Part shown: in pieces, positions 44,447 through 53,351 of the stretch
Numbering within the stretch: position 1 is the stretch's first letter
Layout of the letters: every line of letters starts with the position of its first letter
Source: an uncultured Pseudomonadales bacterium
Lineage (GTDB): Bacteria > Pseudomonadota > Gammaproteobacteria > Pseudomonadales > Cellvibrionaceae
DNA length: 64,000 nt
Direction: 5' to 3'
NCBI GenBank assembly: GCA_947494095.1
Contig: CANLTI010000004.1
Coordinates: forward strand, 57,197-121,196
Notes under the pieces: generated by a model
The model's input: only the letters and a program-made list of their open reading frames with translations
Database searches by the model: none
Told to the model about the DNA's origin: nothing
Position numbers and translations under genes: made by a program

Positions 44447-46090
44447 ATGGCCGAGCAAAGTAATCACCCCGAATTCACTGTTATGCAGATTCCGTTAGCT
44501 GAAGATACATCTCCGGAGGTAGTAAAGCCTAACGCCATTAATCAGCATTCACCGATGAGTTGTACGATAGATAAAGACGCGCCTAGCATTATATTAGCCA
44601 CTATTAATGCCAGATATTTTCATACCAGTTTTGGTTTGCGTTACCTTTATGCTAATTTAAAAGAGCTGCAAGCGTTTTGTGAAATTAAAGAGTTTATTAT
44701 ACAAACCCGCGCAATTGATATTGTTGAGCAAATATTAGCCTCTAAGCCTGACATTATTGGGTTTGGTGTTTATATCTGGAATATTGTTGAAACTACTGAT
44801 GTGGTTAACTTATTAAAAGTGATTGCGCCCGAAATTAAAATTGTATTAGGTGGCCCGGAGGTGAGTTATGAAACACAGGGGCAGGCGATTGTTGCCTGTG
44901 CTGATTATGTATTGACTGGGCCTGCCGACATTAGTTTTTATGAGTTGTGCAGTAGTATTATCAATAATACAGCACCAGATCAAAAAATACTCAAGTCAAA
45001 GCCCGTGCCATTAAAAGACATTGCATCGCCTTACCAATATTATACCGATGATGATTTAAAAAATCGTTTGCTATATGTCGAGGCGTCGCGTGGCTGTCCG
45101 TTTAAATGCGAATTTTGTTTGTCAGCTTTAGATACAACGTCTACGCCGTTTGAATTGACGTCATTTCTTGAGCAGATGGATATATTGTATCTACGTGGCG
45201 CGCGAAATTTTAAATTTATTGATAGAACTTTTAATTTAAATATTAAAACCACAATTAAAATAATGCAGTTTTTTTTAGATAGAATGACTGACGACCTTTA
45301 CCTGCATTTTGAAGTAGTACCCGATCACTTGCCCGATAAATTAAAAGCATTATTGGCGCAGTTTCCTGAGGGGAGTTTGCAGTTTGAGGTGGGCATACAA
45401 ACCTTTAATACCGAAGTGCAGGCGAATATTAGTCGTAAGCAGAACAATGCTAAATCAAAAGATAACTTGATGTGGCTAAGGGATAATACCTTTGCGCATA
45501 TTCATGCCGATCTCATTTTTGGTTTGCCCGGTGAAACATTTGATACCTTTAAAGAGAGTTTTAATCAGTTGTATCATTGTCGACCCCATGAAATTCAAAT
45601 GGGGATATTAAAGCGTTTAAAAGGTAGCCCTATTATTCGGCATACCCAGGCTTTTGACCTACGTTTTAACCCGTTGCCGCCGTTTAATATATTAAGTACT
45701 AGTACGGTGAGTTTTGCCACTATGCAGCGAATTAATCGTTTTGCGCGCTACTGGGATATGATTGGCAACTCAGGGCGCTTTAAGTATACCTTGCCCCATA
45801 TATTATTGGATAAACCGTTTGATAATTTTATGGCGATTACACAATGGATTTACGATAAAACAGGGCAGAGCCATAATATCAGTTTAAAAAAGCTGTATGA
45901 GTTTTTTGCGCAAGCGGTACAGGCGTTGTTTCCTGAAAAGCATGCCTTTGCAATATCTCAATTAAAAGAAGATTATGCTGCTTCAAAATTAAAAAGCGTA
46001 TTTGAAGGGCTTAATTTGTATGCGGCGGCGCAGGTGACGCCTGCGAGTAAAAACAAAGCATTGCAGCGTCAGCAGCGGCATATGAATTAG
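44447..46090 (+). CDS. B12-binding radical SAM enzyme (DUF4080-like C-terminus)
   Basis: The protein has 547 residues. Residues about 48-180 form a cobalamin-binding-like domain (ATINARYFHTSFGLRYLYAN, IIGFGVYIWN, KIVLGGPEVSYE). The radical SAM barrel has the C-x3-C-x2-C cluster motif in RGCPFKCEFCLSALD, and FEVGIQTFN and LIFGLPGETFDTFK follow. The C-terminal part resembles DUF4080. Such enzymes use SAM and often cobalamin for methylation or rearrangement; the substrate is unknown. The gene has no strong ribosome site before its ATG. It is preceded by a family B repeat. Confidence 0.88.
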   Translation: MAEQSNHPEFTVMQIPLAEDTSPEVVKPNAINQHSPMSCTIDKDAPSIILATINARYFHTSFGLRYLYANLKELQAFCEIKEFIIQTRAIDIVEQILASKPDIIGFGVYIWNIVETTDVVNLLKVIAPEIKIVLGGPEVSYETQGQAIVACADYVLTGPADISFYELCSSIINNTAPDQKILKSKPVPLKDIASPYQYYTDDDLKNRLLYVEASRGCPFKCEFCLSALDTTSTPFELTSFLEQMDILYLRGARNFKFIDRTFNLNIKTTIKIMQFFLDRMTDDLYLHFEVVPDHLPDKLKALLAQFPEGSLQFEVGIQTFNTEVQANISRKQNNAKSKDNLMWLRDNTFAHIHADLIFGLPGETFDTFKESFNQLYHCRPHEIQMGILKRLKGSPIIRHTQAFDLRFNPLPPFNILSTSTVSFATMQRINRFARYWDMIGNSGRFKYTLPHILLDKPFDNFMAITQWIYDKTGQSHNISLKKLYEFFAQAVQALFPEKHAFAISQLKEDYAASKLKSVFEGLNLYAAAQVTPASKNKALQRQQRHMN

Positions 46091-46182
46091 CGGCATATTG
46101 GCGGCATAGTCGTAGTGCCAGCGGCGATGTCCCTGAATGGTGATAACTCAATAGTGATTAAAATGCATAGGAATTAACAACA

Positions 46183-46740
46183 ATGAGTCATAAAATTGCA
46201 GTATTGGGCTCGGCCTTTAACCCACCGCACATGGGGCATGCTGATGTTGTTGAGCAGGCGCTAGCCTTGTTTGATTGCGTTATTTTGGTACCTAGTTTTG
46301 CTCATGCCTTTGGTAAAAAAATGGCCCCTTTTACCTTGCGGCTAGCGATGATTGAGTCGCTTAAACAGCACGTAGGCTGGGATGCGCGCGTTGTGGTGAG
46401 CGATATTGAGCAAGAAATTGCGGCGCGAAAAGACCCTGATACGCCTATTTATACTTTTGATGTACTTGAGGCAATAGAGGTAATAAAGCCCCATAGCGAG
46501 TTAACGTTTGCGGTAGGGCCGGATAATGCTGCGGCAGCTACTTGGGCAAAGTTTTATAAAAGTGAAGAAATAGACTTACGCTGGGGTCGCTGGATTGCCA
46601 AAGAGCAAAAGCCTATACGCAGTACTGCTATTAGGGCGCTCATCGAGCAGGGTAAATACCCGCCTACGAGCGCTTGCCCTGCTACTGTTGCGCAGCAGTA
46701 TTTTAATTTTGTTTGCTCTGACAAGGATGGTGCGAGTTAG
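46183..46740 (+). CDS. NadD-like nicotinate/nicotinamide nucleotide adenylyltransferase
   Basis: The protein has 185 residues, a nucleotidyltransferase of the Rossmann type. The GSAFNPPHMGHADV motif contains the (T/H)xGH site, and the C-terminal IRSTAIRALIEQGK is the ISSTxIR equivalent. It would join ATP to nicotinate or nicotinamide mononucleotide to make a dinucleotide for NAD. It is shorter than the usual NadD and stands outside a holA/rsfS context, so it may be a second paralogue with salvage function. Confidence 0.8.
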   Translation: MSHKIAVLGSAFNPPHMGHADVVEQALALFDCVILVPSFAHAFGKKMAPFTLRLAMIESLKQHVGWDARVVVSDIEQEIAARKDPDTPIYTFDVLEAIEVIKPHSELTFAVGPDNAAAATWAKFYKSEEIDLRWGRWIAKEQKPIRSTAIRALIEQGKYPPTSACPATVAQQYFNFVCSDKDGAS

Positions 46741-46773
46741 AGTTCATACAGAATTATTTTGGCTAGGTAGGGT

Positions 46774-46899
46774 ATGCACCGAGAAATCACTTTGTTTTAT
46801 GCCCCAGTAGATACCACTGAACTAGAAGAAATACGTGGCGTAGTATCTGACAATGCAGATACTCGCGTGGTTAAAACATCAACCCAGCAACTGACTTAG
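46774..46899 (+). CDS. Possible 41-residue small protein, unknown
   Basis: The frame starts at ATG 46774 with AGGTAGGG directly upstream and codes for a short acidic, Thr-rich peptide (starts MHREITLFYAPVDTTELEEI). No homologue is recalled. The rest of 46741-47110 shows no gene. It could be chance; conservation would decide. Confidence 0.3.
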   Translation: MHREITLFYAPVDTTELEEIRGVVSDNADTRVVKTSTQQLT

Positions 46900-47110
46900 T
46901 GCATATTTATAGCGCATAGAGAGGCATCGTTGCTGCATATTGCGAGTTTAATGGTGGCGCGTTTGTGGTTTAGAGTGCACAAATGTTGATGAACAGGCTT
47001 TACTTTTATTGATTTGATGGCTAGCGCTCAGGTTATGACTACACTCTAGTTATTATTACTGGCTATTATGCTTGAATATCGGTATTCAAAGGGGCCAAAA
47101 GGGATGCTAA

Positions 47111-47380
47111 ATGAGCAATAAAAAAAGAAACGATGATAGTCGGCGCGATCAACCTCCCGAGCAGTGGAGTGAGAAAGAGCGTACAAAGCATCCGCGCTGG
47201 CGCCGCCAAACACAAAGCTACCGTGCACGTAAAAGGCATGTGCGTGATTTATGGATTTACAGTGGCGTGCTTATTATTTTTATGCCGCTGAGCATGCAGG
47301 TTTTTTGTCTGGCGGCACTATCATTTTTATCGTTGAGTATTCTTGATGGTGAGTATAGGCCCGACCACGAGGGTGAATAG
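47111..47380 (+). CDS. Small membrane protein with basic N-terminus, unknown function
   Basis: The protein has 89 residues. The first 45 are very basic and polar (RRDQPPEQWSEKERTKHPRW, RARKRHVRDLW). They are followed by two close hydrophobic helices (IYSGVLIIFMPLSMQVFCLA and ALSFLSLSIL) and an acidic tail. It is likely an inner-membrane hairpin with the basic part in the cytoplasm. No family recognised. The oxygenase gene follows after about 110 bases. Confidence 0.6.
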   Translation: MSNKKRNDDSRRDQPPEQWSEKERTKHPRWRRQTQSYRARKRHVRDLWIYSGVLIIFMPLSMQVFCLAALSFLSLSILDGEYRPDHEGE

Positions 47381-47491
47381 CTGCGGTGCAGGGAAGTTGT
47401 CGTTAGCATACTCAGGGTTACACCTGGGTTGAGCTTGATGCTGATTGTAGGTATAACCCTGCCTCTATTGATGTTTGGTGTTAAGGTTTTT

Positions 47492-48247
47492 ATGTCACGT
47501 TCTTCTTGTTTTGATAGTACTAGTTTCGATAAGGCTAGTTTGGATAATGCCGGCTTTGATAGCGCGAGCTTCGATGTCATTGCCTCAGAGGTTTATGAGC
47601 ATGGCTTTAGTGTACAGGCCAGTGCTTTACCTCTGGCGTTAGCCCAAAAGTTACACGCTCGCATTACGAGCTTGCCCCCTGAGGCATTTGAGCGTGCAGG
47701 TATTGGTAGGAATAATACTCATCGGCATAATCAGGCGGTACGCAGCGATAGTATACGCTGGCTTGATGATAGCTCTTCTATCGATGAGGTTACAGAAAGC
47801 GCGGGTAGTCAAGATGGTGCTCAAGATAGTGCTGATTTGAGTGCTGATAGCGAGTGGTTAAGGTGGGCTGAGCAACTGCAGCAGGCGCTCAATAGGCGAT
47901 TATTTTTGGGATTATTCTCTTTTGAGAGTCATTTTGCACACTATCGTGCGGGTGATTTTTACAAAAGGCATCTGGATGCCTTTAAAGGGCAGGCCAGTCG
48001 TACAGTGTCTTTGGTAGTTTATCTCAACCCCGACTGGGATGAGGACTGTGGTGGCGAACTCGTGCTATATCGCGATCGCGATGATCAATCGGGTATTCAA
48101 ATTATGCCTAACTTTGCTAAAATTGTGGTATTTTTGAGCGAGGAGTTCCCTCATGAAGTGCTGCCGGCGACGTGTGATCGCTATTCTATTGCTGGTTGGT
48201 TTCGGGTGAATACAACGGGCTTTGGACGTATTGACCCGCCGAGCTAG
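47492..48247 (+). CDS. 2OG-Fe(II) oxygenase with N-terminal pentapeptide-like repeats
   Basis: The protein has 251 residues from the ATG at 47492, which has AAGG about six bases upstream; a TTG 63 bases earlier would add a hydrophobic stretch. Iron ligands appear in FYKRHLDAFKG (H-x-D) and FPHEVLPA (second His). NPDWDEDCGGELVLYRD is the conserved strand and YSIAGWFRVN carries the 2-oxoglutarate-binding Arg. This resembles SM-20/prolyl-hydroxylase-like enzymes. The first 30 residues contain five five-residue steps (CFDST, SFDKA, SLDNA, GFDSA, SFDVI), encoded by 15-bp repeats. An acidic Ser/Asp-rich insert lies at about 100-125. Confidence 0.8.
   Translation: MSRSSCFDSTSFDKASLDNAGFDSASFDVIASEVYEHGFSVQASALPLALAQKLHARITSLPPEAFERAGIGRNNTHRHNQAVRSDSIRWLDDSSSIDEVTESAGSQDGAQDSADLSADSEWLRWAEQLQQALNRRLFLGLFSFESHFAHYRAGDFYKRHLDAFKGQASRTVSLVVYLNPDWDEDCGGELVLYRDRDDQSGIQIMPNFAKIVVFLSEEFPHEVLPATCDRYSIAGWFRVNTTGFGRIDPPS
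47508..47581 (+). repeat. 15-bp coding repeats at the start of the oxygenase gene
   Basis: Five imperfect 15-bp units of the form TT(T/C)GATA(G/A)xG encode FDxxS/A steps. The low complexity reads as a repeat on both strands; the opposite frame yields ALSK-type repeats. Confidence 0.8.
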
Positions 48248-48451
48248 AGTGAAATTGTGCTCGGGCGTAGGTCGAAACATTGCAAGTTTGCAGCGTACTT
48301 AGACGTAAATTGCGTAAAATAGGGCAGCGATTACTGGCAAATGTGACCAGATCCAACATGTTGGCGTGCGCATTCGATGTTTGGCGCGTTGGGTTTTAGC
48401 GCCTTGCTGTACAATAACTGCGTATACATAAACTGCCGATTAAAGGCTTGA

Positions 48452-49507
48452 ATGAAGACTATTATGAATAAATTAAAGAAGGCACTGTTTTGTGTTGCGC
48501 TTGCGCTTGGGGTAGTCAATTTGACCGCTCACGCACAAACTCCAGTCACCGAGCTTGGCCAACAGCTGGAGGATAAAACGCAGGAAGCAAAATATTTAGA
48601 GCAGGAAATTGGCTTTGCTAAATTACGTCGCCAAGCATCACAAGATAAGCTCAAAGCTTATGAAAATGACTTAGCGCAAAAACAAGAAGAACTCAAAAAA
48701 GCACAAGAGCGTTATACCTCTGCGCCTACGCCCGAAAACGAGCAGTTTTTGAGAAATGCTGAGCAGCGTATTGAGCTGGCAGACTTAAGTATTAAATCGC
48801 GCATTTCTTCGGTGGTTCGCCTAGAAACCAAAGAAGACGAGTTAGTGACCAAATTAGGTGCGCTTAAAAGCGAGCTTGCCAAGCTCAATAGCAGCGTGAA
48901 TCAAACGCGCCAAACCAAAAAGGCAGAGCAAAATACACAAAGCCTTAAAAATGAAACGCTGGCTCAAGAAGAGTTGTTACAGCGCCGTTTAGAGACCTTA
49001 CAGCGTGAAAACGATCGTTTGCGCCGAGTGGCCCTTAACGAAACAGAAAAGCGTGAACAGGCCGAAGAGCGTGCAACAACAGCGGTAGAGCGTGCGCAAA
49101 CTGCTGAATTAGCGCTGGCACAAGCAAAAGGTACAAGTACCAAAGTCGCGGCTGAAGATGTTATTGCCGAAGATGATACGCAAAGTGCACGCAAGCGGGC
49201 TAAAGCTGAAATGCAACGTATGCAAGCGAAATTGGCCGCAGGCGGTGTAGGCGGCAGCAGCGGTGTGAATTTGTTTTTGCGTGGTGCTGATGGTACTGAC
49301 TACGGTATGTTTAAATACTTAGGGGCTCAGCAATATCGCGCTGACGCCGTGATTCATCAAGCGTCTTCGCGTTTTCGAGTGGCTGGCCGTACTTACCAAG
49401 TTAAGGTGTCTAAGGCAGGCTTAGGGCAAGAGTTCATCTTTTTATATGATATGAGCAATCCCGAATCTCCACGGTTTGTAACCTTTAAAAAATCATTATT
49501 AAATTGA
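48452..49507 (+). CDS. Exported coiled-coil protein with a conserved C-terminal beta domain
   Basis: The protein has 351 residues. AAGG lies five bases before the first ATG; a second ATG four codons later is possible. A signal peptide (KKALFCVALALGVVNLTAHA) is followed by a long coiled coil (about 35-245, Lys/Glu/Gln-rich with repeated LAQKQEELKKAQERY and QREQAEERATTAVERA-like heptads). A Gly-rich linker (AGGVGGSSG) leads to a C-terminal domain (LRGADGTDYGMFKYLGAQQY to FVTFKKSLLN). It probably acts in the periplasm. No family recognised. A strong terminator follows. Confidence 0.75.
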   Translation: MKTIMNKLKKALFCVALALGVVNLTAHAQTPVTELGQQLEDKTQEAKYLEQEIGFAKLRRQASQDKLKAYENDLAQKQEELKKAQERYTSAPTPENEQFLRNAEQRIELADLSIKSRISSVVRLETKEDELVTKLGALKSELAKLNSSVNQTRQTKKAEQNTQSLKNETLAQEELLQRRLETLQRENDRLRRVALNETEKREQAEERATTAVERAQTAELALAQAKGTSTKVAAEDVIAEDDTQSARKRAKAEMQRMQAKLAAGGVGGSSGVNLFLRGADGTDYGMFKYLGAQQYRADAVIHQASSRFRVAGRTYQVKVSKAGLGQEFIFLYDMSNPESPRFVTFKKSLLN

Positions 49508-49570
49508 TAATAGATAATTAAAAGCACAGCGACTGATAGACGATGTACAGTCATACACAGTCAGTCACTT

Positions 49571-49598
49571 AAAAAACGACCTTAGTAGTCGTTTTTTT
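49571..49598. terminator. Bidirectional rho-independent terminator
   Basis: AAAAAACGAC and GTCGTTTTTTT form a stem with loop CTTAGTA, about 65 bases after the coiled-coil gene. The symmetric A and T runs allow use from both sides; cspA converges on it. Confidence 0.9.
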
Positions 49599-49718
49599 GT
49601 GGGTTAAGCCTCCGCTTGGCTCTTATCTTAAATGGCTGCAGAATCATCACTTTACCTGCTGTAAGCGCCTCTAGGGCTAGAGCTCGATATTTTAGTCGGC
49701 TTTGCGCTGCAGTAATGA

Positions 49719-49928
49719 TTAAGTAGGTTCTACGTTTTCGGCTTGCGGGCCTTTTTGGCCTACGCCCTCGGTAAAAGTGACAGCCTGTCCCTCTTTGAGT
49801 GTTTTAAATCCAGCGCCTTGAATACTACTAAAGTGCACAAACAAATCGGCACCGCCATCACGACTAATAAAGCCATAGCCTTTACTTTCGTTGAACCATT
49901 TAACGCTTCCGGTAATTTTATCTGACAT
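49719..49928 (-). CDS. Cold-shock-domain protein
   Basis: The protein has 69 residues, a single CSD of the CspA family. RNP1 is KGYGFISRD and RNP2 is DLFVHFSSI; aromatic residues for nucleic-acid stacking are conserved. It binds single-stranded RNA/DNA and melts mRNA structure in the cold or in general growth. The roughly 100-200 bases before the ATG have no gene and probably form the long 5' leader usual for csp genes. Which csp paralogue it is cannot be said. Confidence 0.95.
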   Translation of the reverse strand: MSDKITGSVKWFNESKGYGFISRDGGADLFVHFSSIQGAGFKTLKEGQAVTFTEGVGQKGPQAENVEPT

Positions 49929-50102
49929 TGGAACTATTAGACCTTTGTTAAGCTGTTTTTAATGTTACAAAGTGCATAATTGCGACGGGTTACGTTAGCG
50001 CCAAAATATGACGGACCAATGACACGGGCGTTATTTTTCGGTCTTTGAGCGACCTTATATTTTTATAATGCGTGGCCTTGTGTTTTTATCATGTAGCTAG
50101 GC

Positions 50103-50343
50103 TTAAGGGACGAGGAAAAAATACATGAGCCAATAATATGTGTTTTTTACTGCCTCTACTCGACTTTATGCTCCTGCAAAGTCTCTTGCATATCCTTATG
50201 CAGGTGCAATGTCTAAAAGGGGGTCATGTCTCGATGCGTTGCTCAAAGCGTTACATGCCCAGACTACGCCCCTTCGAGCGCCTTGCCGAGAAAACAGAAA
50301 CCCACGTCTAATTGGACAAACTATTATTACCTCGCCTTAAGGG
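50103..50343 (+). repeat. Interspersed repeat family A, copy 2 (full length)
   Basis: It starts TTAAGGGACGAGG and ends CCTCGCCTTAAGGG. The interior contains, in order, ATGCTCCTGCAAAGTC, TTGCATATCCTTATGCAGG, GCGTTGCTCAAAGCGTTACA, CCCCTTCGAGCGCCTTGCCG and TCTAATTGGACAAACTATTA. This copy has the shared hairpin module that copy 3 lacks. It ends just before the coiled-coil gene at 50352 and may supply that gene's AAGGG ribosome site. Confidence 0.85.
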
Positions 50344-50351
50344 CCTAAATA

Positions 50352-50762
50352 ATGAGATTTTTTATTATGATGATGTATCCAAAAATGTCTATACGCTGGC
50401 TTAAGACGATAGTTTTTACCGCGGCAGCTACTGCTGGGGTGAGTGTGTTGGCTAATGATCACCGGCCGCTTGATGAGCCGCAGTGGCAGCATTCAGAGCC
50501 CCGTTACGATGATCAATCTGCGCAGCGTGACAAGCAGCAAGCGCATGAGCGGTTGAACCGTGAGCGCGAAGCGATGCAGCAAGACTTTAATCGGCAAATG
50601 CGCGAGCTAGATTTAGAAGGGCAGCGTATTGAGCAGCGCAGCAATCAGCAACGCGATGAGCTTAACCGTAAGCGTGATGCTCTAAACCGCGCGCGTGATA
50701 GGCAAAACCAAGAGTATGATCGCGCCGCTCAGCAATTAAACTCACAGCGCTATGACTATTAG
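50352..50762 (+). CDS. Small exported coiled-coil protein, unknown function
   Basis: The protein has 136 residues from the first ATG; starts at residues 6-12 are also possible and would give a cleaner signal peptide (MSIRWLKTIVFTAAATAGVS, cleavage near LAND). The mature part is almost entirely charged helix (QRDKQQAHERLNREREAMQQ, then QRDELNRKRDALNRARDR), very rich in Arg and Gln, and likely periplasmic. It is bracketed by two family A repeats (copies 2 and 3), one ending nine bases before it and one starting within its stop codon. Confidence 0.65.
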   Translation: MRFFIMMMYPKMSIRWLKTIVFTAAATAGVSVLANDHRPLDEPQWQHSEPRYDDQSAQRDKQQAHERLNREREAMQQDFNRQMRELDLEGQRIEQRSNQQRDELNRKRDALNRARDRQNQEYDRAAQQLNSQRYDY

Positions 50763-50970
50763 GGACGAGGAAAAAATACATTATCCAATAATACTTGTTT
50801 TCTGCTTCCTCTCCTCGACATTATGCTCCTGCAATGTCTAATAAGGGGCTCCTGCCCCGATGCGTTGCTCAAAGCGTTACATGCCCCGGCATGCGCCCCT
50901 TCGAGCGCCTTGCCGAGAAAACAGAACTCTACGTCTAATTGGACAAACTATTATTACCTCGCCCCTTAGG
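50759..50970 (+). repeat. Interspersed repeat family A, copy 3
   Basis: It starts TTAGGGACGAGG inside the stop codon of the upstream gene and ends CCTCGCCCCTTAGG. It matches copy 2 closely but lacks about 30 bases of the hairpin module: the text runs from GCTCCTGCA directly to ATGTCTAATA. Internal stems include AGGGGC-TCCT-GCCCC. Confidence 0.85.
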
Positions 50971-51038
50971 GTGTAACCTTTTCTGGGTGTGGTAAGAGTA
51001 TGCAATAATACAGCTTGATATTAATAAGGAGTTTTAAT

Positions 51039-51518
51039 ATGAGCATACGCTTTAAGCCGATTATCTGTACGGCTGCGGTTGGTTGGTTGTTGAGTTTTAC
51101 CGGCTTAAAAGCCATGGCCGAGGTTTATCGCTGGGTCGATGACCGTGGCAATGTGCATTTTTCTGATCGAGCACACAAGCATAAACACGAACAGCAAAAG
51201 CAAAAAATGGTGAACGCCGAAGCGATTAAAATACAGCCGGTTAATCGTGTTGATCCAACGGACTCTTTTGCTGATGTTTATACGCATATGAAGCGCCAAG
51301 AGCCCCAAGTGGCGCGCAAGCGCTCAAACCAACACAACGACCGCACACATCGCGAAAAATCATGTAAACGCAGGGTGGCCGAATATAACCGTTACGGTTT
51401 ACGTGGCCGCGTGATTACTTATATGGTCGATGAAAATGGCAAATCACTGACAGAAAAACAGCAAGTTCAAGAGCTAGAAAAGCGGCGCCGCCAGTTGGTA
51501 AAATTGGGGTGTCTGTAA
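51039..51518 (+). CDS. DUF4124-containing exported protein
   Basis: The protein has 159 residues from the ATG at 51039 (AAGGAG upstream). A signal peptide (FKPIICTAAVGWLLSFTGLK...AMA) is followed directly by the DUF4124 core EVYRWVDDRGNVHFSDRA. The middle is Lys/His/Gln-rich and disordered, and two Cys residues in the last third (KSCKRRVAE, VKLGCL) could pair. DUF4124 proteins are periplasmic with unknown role. Single gene. Confidence 0.85.
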   Translation: MSIRFKPIICTAAVGWLLSFTGLKAMAEVYRWVDDRGNVHFSDRAHKHKHEQQKQKMVNAEAIKIQPVNRVDPTDSFADVYTHMKRQEPQVARKRSNQHNDRTHREKSCKRRVAEYNRYGLRGRVITYMVDENGKSLTEKQQVQELEKRRRQLVKLGCL

Positions 51519-51668
51519 TAAAATTCTTGTAACAAGCTGTTTGTCATCCTTGTGCTATTTAGCTCAAGGATGACTATTCTTAGGTTTATTTTGTGTATTC
51601 ACAGGTAGCGATTAATTGGACCTATGAATCGCAGTTGTTAATCGCGGCTATTAATTGTATAGGCAGTA

Positions 51669-52136
51669 CTAGCTACCCAGCATAAAAGTTTGTGATGGAT
51701 CGACGAGTACTTTATTGCTCATACCTTCGCGGCCAAATAGCATTAGGTAGCTCATGTCAGAGCGGTCGGTCAATGTGATTTCAATAGGCCAGCTTTGTTC
51801 GCCAAGCTCCAGTAGTGTTTTAATAACATAACGCTCTTGTGATTCACCGTTTGATGATTTGATGCGGCGAATATCACAAATGGGTGTACAGCAGGTGACG
51901 AGTTCATCAATGTTATAAATATCAGGATGAATGTCAAACTGTACAAACGGCTTACCGTTTTGCTTTAGGCGCGTAATGCTATCTACATGCAGTGACGACG
52001 TTTGGGCGCCCGTGTCGACGCGAATCTCCAAATTATTAATACCTAATTCGGGTAAATTGCAGGTTTCTAGACTGCCAATAATCATCTTTGATTCTGGCGC
52101 TGCAGGTGTAGCTCCTTGGGTGGGTGTCTTTGTCAT
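51669..52136 (-). CDS. RimK-associated retropepsin-like protease (Zn_protease/RimB family)
   Basis: The protein has 155 residues from the ATG at 52136. Longer starts up to 52286 would overlap the desuccinylase gene and add an Asn/Ser-rich repeat tract, so the start is uncertain. The motif IRVDTGAQTSSLHVDSI contains the D-T-G of aspartic retropepsin-like folds (Asp41), and YLMLFGREGMSNKVLVDPS the late conserved block. The family is labelled ATP-dependent zinc protease in databases. It is encoded beside rimK, and in Pseudomonas a member (RimB) works with RimK on ribosomal protein S6. It probably trims or regulates glutamylation. Confidence 0.8.
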   Translation of the reverse strand: MTKTPTQGATPAAPESKMIIGSLETCNLPELGINNLEIRVDTGAQTSSLHVDSITRLKQNGKPFVQFDIHPDIYNIDELVTCCTPICDIRRIKSSNGESQERYVIKTLLELGEQSWPIEITLTDRSDMSYLMLFGREGMSNKVLVDPSQTFMLGS

Positions 52137-52248
52137 AGTGTGGCCTGCTGGATTGTTATTGTCATTGATACTTGAGTTGTTATTGGGGCTGTTATTGGGG
52201 CTGTTATTTGTACCATACTCGATGCCTGCGCGCCCATTGAGTGGCGCC

Positions 52249-53301
52249 TTATGGTTGTTGCACACCGTAAACATGCGGGCTGTCATTGGGTGCGCTGCTG
52301 GGTAACAGGGTGTCTTGCATTTTTTCGATGTTTTCAGCAATGTCTTCATCGGGCTCGGAGAAGTAGGCAATATGAAACATAGCCTCACCCTCTTGGGCCA
52401 GAGGAATATTTTGTTTGCCAATAATAATGCCGGCGCGTGGCGTAATTACGTGATCAAAAATCTCTCCGTAAGGACTGCCAATAGTGGCAAGAATATCGCC
52501 TTTTTGCACTTGATCACCAAGGTTTTTTAGGTTGTTCACAATACCGCTTTCATTGGCGCGGCACCAAACGCTATTGTTAGCAATAAAGTGTTGGATCTTT
52601 TTTTGAAGGCCTTTACGTTTAATCATTCCAATATGATTCAATATATTGAGAATGCCTTTTACCCCTGCACGAATTGATAACTCATCAAAACGTAAGGCTT
52701 GACCGGCTTCATACAATAATATTTTAGTGCCTGATTCTACGGCGGCTTCACGTAATGAGCCGTCACGTAAATTAGAGTTTAATAAAACCGGTACACCAAA
52801 AGCTTCGGCTAAGTTAAGGGTTTCGGGGTCTTCTAAATTGGCGCGTATTTGTGGCAAGTTAGAGCGGTGAATAGCGCCGGTGTGCAAGTCTATTCCGTAG
52901 TCACAATGCTGAACAATTTCGGTTAAAAAAGTATGCGCCATGCGGCCCGCAAGCGACCCTTTGGCCGAACCCGGAAAGCAGCGGTTTAAGTCGCGGCGGT
53001 CTGGCATATAACGGCTTTGGTTTTGCACACCATAAATATTAACAATAGGCACTAAAATTAATGTGCCATGGGTTAATTTAAGGCTTTTCAAATTGATGAG
53101 GCGGCGCACAATTTCGATGCCATTGAGCTCATCGCCATGTACTGCAGCACTGACAAAAACAGTCGGCCCGTCTTTTTTAGCCCTAATGACATACACCGGC
53201 ATAGCGACATCAGTATCGGTGTATAGACGAATACCGGGAATATCGACTTTTTGTGTGCTATCAGGGGCAATGGTATGGCCACCAATAATCAATGTTTTCA
53301 T
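52249..53301 (-). CDS. Succinylglutamate desuccinylase/aspartoacylase-family protein in the rimK cluster
   Basis: The protein has 350 residues. Zinc ligands are in SAAVHGDELNGIE (H-x2-E) and YGIDLHTGAIHR (distal His); RRDLNRCFPGSAKGSLAGRM is the conserved core of the family. The C-terminal lipoyl-like beta domain (GDILATIGSPYGEI) is typical of longer members. The adjacent ligase and protease genes suggest it deacylates or removes a peptide-linked residue in the same modification system. It lies 50 bases downstream of rimK. Confidence 0.88.
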   Translation of the reverse strand: MKTLIIGGHTIAPDSTQKVDIPGIRLYTDTDVAMPVYVIRAKKDGPTVFVSAAVHGDELNGIEIVRRLINLKSLKLTHGTLILVPIVNIYGVQNQSRYMPDRRDLNRCFPGSAKGSLAGRMAHTFLTEIVQHCDYGIDLHTGAIHRSNLPQIRANLEDPETLNLAEAFGVPVLLNSNLRDGSLREAAVESGTKILLYEAGQALRFDELSIRAGVKGILNILNHIGMIKRKGLQKKIQHFIANNSVWCRANESGIVNNLKNLGDQVQKGDILATIGSPYGEIFDHVITPRAGIIIGKQNIPLAQEGEAMFHIAYFSEPDEDIAENIEKMQDTLLPSSAPNDSPHVYGVQQP

Positions 53302-53351
53302 GTGTTGTGTAAACTCTATTATTAAGGCGTTAGCTTAACTCGCGTTAAATC

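Noticed and set aside
47257..47580. Minus-strand frame with ALSK repeats
   Set aside because: It is produced by reading the 15-bp coding repeats of the 2OG oxygenase backwards; no supporting signal.
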